NCBI RefSeq assembly: GCF_900101615.1
Contig: NZ_FMZX01000001.1
Coordinates: forward strand, 248,001-312,000
Reading direction: 5' to 3'
DNA length: 64,000 nucleotides
DNA from: Belnapia rosea
GTDB lineage: Bacteria; Pseudomonadota; Alphaproteobacteria; Acetobacterales; Acetobacteraceae
Each line of letters starts with the position of its first letter. Positions within the stretch are counted from its first letter, which is position 1. The position numbers and the translations under genes were made by a program. The notes under the pieces are model-generated. The model saw only the letters and a list, made by a program, of their open reading frames with translations. It ran no database searches and was not told where the DNA came from. Of this stretch, positions 61,841-64,000 are shown piece by piece.

Positions 61841-62401
61841 CTACCGCACAGGGGCGGCGAGGTTGTTGGGATCGAGGCCGAGCGCCGCCGCCGTCGCCGG
61901 GTTGACCTGTCCTGTCGCCTGGAGCCCACGGCCCTGCTGGAAGCGCTCGATGGCGGATTGCGTGCCGGCTCCCCAGGCGCCATCCACCGGGCCGCGATAG
62001 AAATTCATCGCCCGTAGCCGGTTCTGGATGTTGCGCACCGCGGCTGGGCTCAGCGGATCGGTCGCCATGGCGGCTGGCGTGCCGGGTGCGGGGCCGGCGG
62101 TTGGGCCGGCCGCCAGCAACTCGGACGGGCCGAGGCCGAGCGTCGCCGCCGTCGCCTGGTTCAACTGACCGGAAACCTGCAGGCCGCGGCTCTGCTGGAA
62201 GCGCTCCAGCGCCGCCTGGCTGTCCGGGCCCCAGACGCCGTCCGGCCGGCCGGCATAGAGGCCTGCCTGCCGCAGCCGCTCCTGCACCTGCGTCACCGCC
62301 GCCGGAGCAAGTGGCTGCATATAGATCAGAGAGGGTGCCTGCTGGGCGGCCGCGCTACCGGCCACGACCAGCCCCGCCAGAATGATTCCGTGAAACCGCA
62401 T
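61841..62401 (-). CDS. Exported protein with two peptidoglycan-binding domains
   Basis: A 186-residue protein. A signal peptide (IILAGLVVAGSAAAQQ) precedes two PG_binding_1 repeats of about 65 residues: LAPAAVTQVQERLRQAGLYAGRPDGVWGPDSQAALERFQQ and LSPAAVRNIQNRLRAMNFYRGPVDGAWGAGTQSAIERFQQ, each ending 'GL..G.N/Q.ATAA.LGL.P'. A Pro/Ala linker separates them. There is no enzyme domain, so it is probably a wall-binding or structural protein. The ATG at 62401 has AGGA four bases upstream. Confidence 0.88.
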   Translation of the reverse strand: MRFHGIILAGLVVAGSAAAQQAPSLIYMQPLAPAAVTQVQERLRQAGLYAGRPDGVWGPDSQAALERFQQSRGLQVSGQLNQATAATLGLGPSELLAAGPTAGPAPGTPAAMATDPLSPAAVRNIQNRLRAMNFYRGPVDGAWGAGTQSAIERFQQGRGLQATGQVNPATAAALGLDPNNLAAPVR

Positions 62402-62452
62402 CGTTCCTGCTCCCGACTTGTCGGAAGCGAAACACATTAACCCGGCAAGGGT

Positions 62453-63844
62453 TCAGCCTGAAATCGGATCGATATTCTCCAGCATCCAGCGGGCGAGGCC
62501 GGTGACGCGCGCATCCTGGTGAATCTGGCCCATCACCTGCACGCCCACCGGCATTCCCCCCACGGCCAGCAACGGGATGGTCACGGCCGGGGCGAAGAGC
62601 ATGGAGGAGGGTGCATTGAAAACGAAGTCGCCGGTCGGTCGTGGATCGAGCGGCTCGCCAGGCTGGTCCCCCGACCAGACGGGTGCCGGGCCGGGGCAGG
62701 CGAGGGCGATGACCGCATCGGCCAGCGGCGCGATGCGGATGAAGCGCGCCTGGGCCTCTTCCCGGCGGGCCAGGGCTGCCTGGTAGTCGCTATGGGTCAT
62801 GGCTTCGGCCCGGGCCAGCACTGCCTTGCCGCGGGGGCTGATGGCCTCCGGGTCCTGGTCGAGCAGGTTGCGCTGGCCCCAGCGGTTCTCCCAGCCGGTG
62901 ATGGCACCGCAGATCGCGCGTCCCTCGGCGATGCCCGCCTCGAAGGCCTCGATCAGGGGGTGGTCGCGCCGGCGCAGCAGGGTGACGCCAGCCGCCTGCA
63001 GCCGCTCCAGCAGGGTCTCGAAGGCCGCCCGGCTTGCCGCGTCCAGCGCTGCCCACCCCTCCGTTTCCATGACGATCAGGCGCTCGGGCCTCGCGGCGGC
63101 GGGCGGCACGGCGGGGCCCATCAGCCCGGGCGTTCCGCGATCCCCACCGCAGCGCGCGGCGATCTCGATCGCCACCTGCCACATATCCTCGATGCAGCCG
63201 GCATGCGGGCCATGGGTGCTCTGGCTGGTTGCCTGGCGCTCGCCGCGATTGATCCCGCCCTGGCTCGGCTTCAGCGCCACATTGCCGCAATAGGCCGCCG
63301 GCCGGATGATGGAGCCGCCGACCTGGGTGCCGATCGCCGCCGGCACCATCCGCGCCCCGACCGCTGCGGCCGAGCCGGAGGAGGAGCCGCCCGGCGTACG
63401 TGCCGGATCGAATGGGTTGGTGGTCGGGCCGGGGTGGGAGCCGCCGAGCTCGGTGGTGACCGTCTTGCCCAGCACCACCGCGCCCGCCTGGCGCAGCGCC
63501 CAGACGGCGGCATTGTCCCGCTTCGGAAAATGGCCGCGATAGCCGGCGCAGCCCATCTCGGTCGGCATGTCCCGCGTCTCGAGCAGATCCTTGATGCCGA
63601 TCGGCATGCCATCGATCGGCGAGAGCGGCCGCCCCTCGCGCCAGCGGGCGGTGCTGGCATCCGCCGCCGCCCGGGCGCCTGCCTCGTTGAGGGTGGCCCA
63701 GGCCTGCACCACCGGCTCCCGCGCCGCAATGGTCTCGAGGCAGCGTTCCAGCCAGGCACGGGGCGTATCCGCCCCGGCGGCGAAGCGCGGCACGGATTCG
63801 TGCCAGCGCAGCGCATGGAAATCCCGTGGCGAATACTGGTCCAT
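62453..63844 (-). CDS. Amidase-signature family enzyme
   Basis: A 463-residue hydrolase. The triad is present: Lys in PIGIKDLLETRD, and the Ser-cisSer in TPGGSSSGSAAAVGARMVPAAIG with TQVGGSIIRPAAYCGNVALKP. The order is that of amide hydrolases acting on small amides or amino-acid derivatives. No signal peptide. It lies between the wall-binding protein and a TSUP permease; a link between amidase and permease is possible. It is distinct from the amidase at 19157-20554. Confidence 0.9.
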   Translation of the reverse strand: MDQYSPRDFHALRWHESVPRFAAGADTPRAWLERCLETIAAREPVVQAWATLNEAGARAAADASTARWREGRPLSPIDGMPIGIKDLLETRDMPTEMGCAGYRGHFPKRDNAAVWALRQAGAVVLGKTVTTELGGSHPGPTTNPFDPARTPGGSSSGSAAAVGARMVPAAIGTQVGGSIIRPAAYCGNVALKPSQGGINRGERQATSQSTHGPHAGCIEDMWQVAIEIAARCGGDRGTPGLMGPAVPPAAARPERLIVMETEGWAALDAASRAAFETLLERLQAAGVTLLRRRDHPLIEAFEAGIAEGRAICGAITGWENRWGQRNLLDQDPEAISPRGKAVLARAEAMTHSDYQAALARREEAQARFIRIAPLADAVIALACPGPAPVWSGDQPGEPLDPRPTGDFVFNAPSSMLFAPAVTIPLLAVGGMPVGVQVMGQIHQDARVTGLARWMLENIDPISG

Positions 63845-63855
63845 CCCGCAGCCTC

Positions 63856-64000
63856 CTATCGCAAGAACCGGTCCCAGAGCGGCAAGCCGAGCAGGGCGGC
63901 CAGCCCGATCATGGCATAGCAGCCGAGGCGGAAGCTCCGCTCGCTGGCCAGGCCGAACATCCGTGTCCCCAGCCAGATGCCGATCCCATAGACCGGCGCT
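63856..64000 (-). CDS. TSUP (TauE/SafE) permease, C-terminal end
   Basis: An open frame runs to the right edge and ends at a TAG (63856-63858). It reads PVYGIGIWLGTRMFGLASER, then SFRLGCYAMIGLAALLG, and PLWDRFLR, which fits the last two helices of TauE/SafE-type sulfite/sulfonate exporters. The gene begins beyond the window on the minus strand, 11 bases upstream of the amidase, so they may be co-transcribed. Confidence 0.65.
   Translation of the reverse strand, partial: APVYGIGIWLGTRMFGLASERSFRLGCYAMIGLAALLGLPLWDRFLR

Overview
The window is very GC-rich, densely coded DNA from an alphaproteobacterium. The gene content best fits an aerobic Acetobacteraceae member of the Roseomonas type: an Rrf2-controlled SUF operon, sdhCDAB, a PraR-like XRE regulator, DUF1285, DUF2244 and DUF6111 proteins, and a MoxR-DUF58-DUF4159 operon. 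This assignment is inferred from gene content and order, not from a database search. I saw no rRNA, tRNA, CRISPR array, transposase, integrase or attachment site, so the region reads as ordinary chromosome with one small gene-decay scar near 39.6-39.8 kb.

Layout. 0-12 kb: small lipoproteins, a CHAP-domain lipoprotein, an amino-acid-type binding protein, an Asp/Glu-racemase-like enzyme, a glycosyltransferase, endonuclease III (nth), a PraR-like regulator with a clear promoter and palindrome, apolipoprotein N-acyltransferase (lnt) and GTP cyclohydrolase I (folE). 12-20.6 kb: lipoproteins, Hsp33 (hslO), argD-argF, a PRC-barrel protein, a GlcG-like protein, recX, two tandem paralogous lipoproteins and an amidase. 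20.6-27.9 kb: a methyltransferase, polyprenyl-phosphate glycosyltransferase and small four-helix flippase-like protein, divergent from a GT39-like membrane protein that is followed by two DMT transporters, a metallo-beta-lactamase-fold hydrolase and a PAP2-family protein. 27.9-32.9 kb: a same-strand catabolic-looking set (alpha/beta hydrolase, cytochrome P450, SDR, nitroreductase, NUDIX).

33-39.5 kb is a complete SUF iron-sulfur assembly operon (sufR-B-C-D-S-U-T-A) with start/stop overlaps and a palindromic operator placed between its -35 and -10 elements. 39.5-42 kb holds sarcosine-oxidase-like and flavoprotein remnants, a PNPOx-like protein and a class-III PLP aminotransferase. 42-50 kb is a minus-strand MoxR ATPase, DUF58, BatA/DUF4159 and large membrane protein operon that continues into a BamE-like lipoprotein and an ankyrin protein. 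50-56 kb is DUF1285, CoA pyrophosphatase, DUF6111, CCA-adding enzyme, an MsbA-like ABC exporter, an MFS and an SMR exporter. 56-60 kb is sdhCDAB with a visible promoter and terminator hairpin. 60-64 kb has a dipeptide-type binding protein, an acyl-carrier-like protein, a peptidoglycan-binding protein, an amidase and the end of a TSUP permease.

Most worth following up: the extended MoxR operon, whose DUF58 gene seems to need a CTG start coupled to the moxR stop; the split membrane glycosylation set at 20.6-24.3 kb; the SUF operator and the sufB-sufC RNA structure; the inverted gene-remnant junction at 39.7 kb; and several strong intergenic palindromes.
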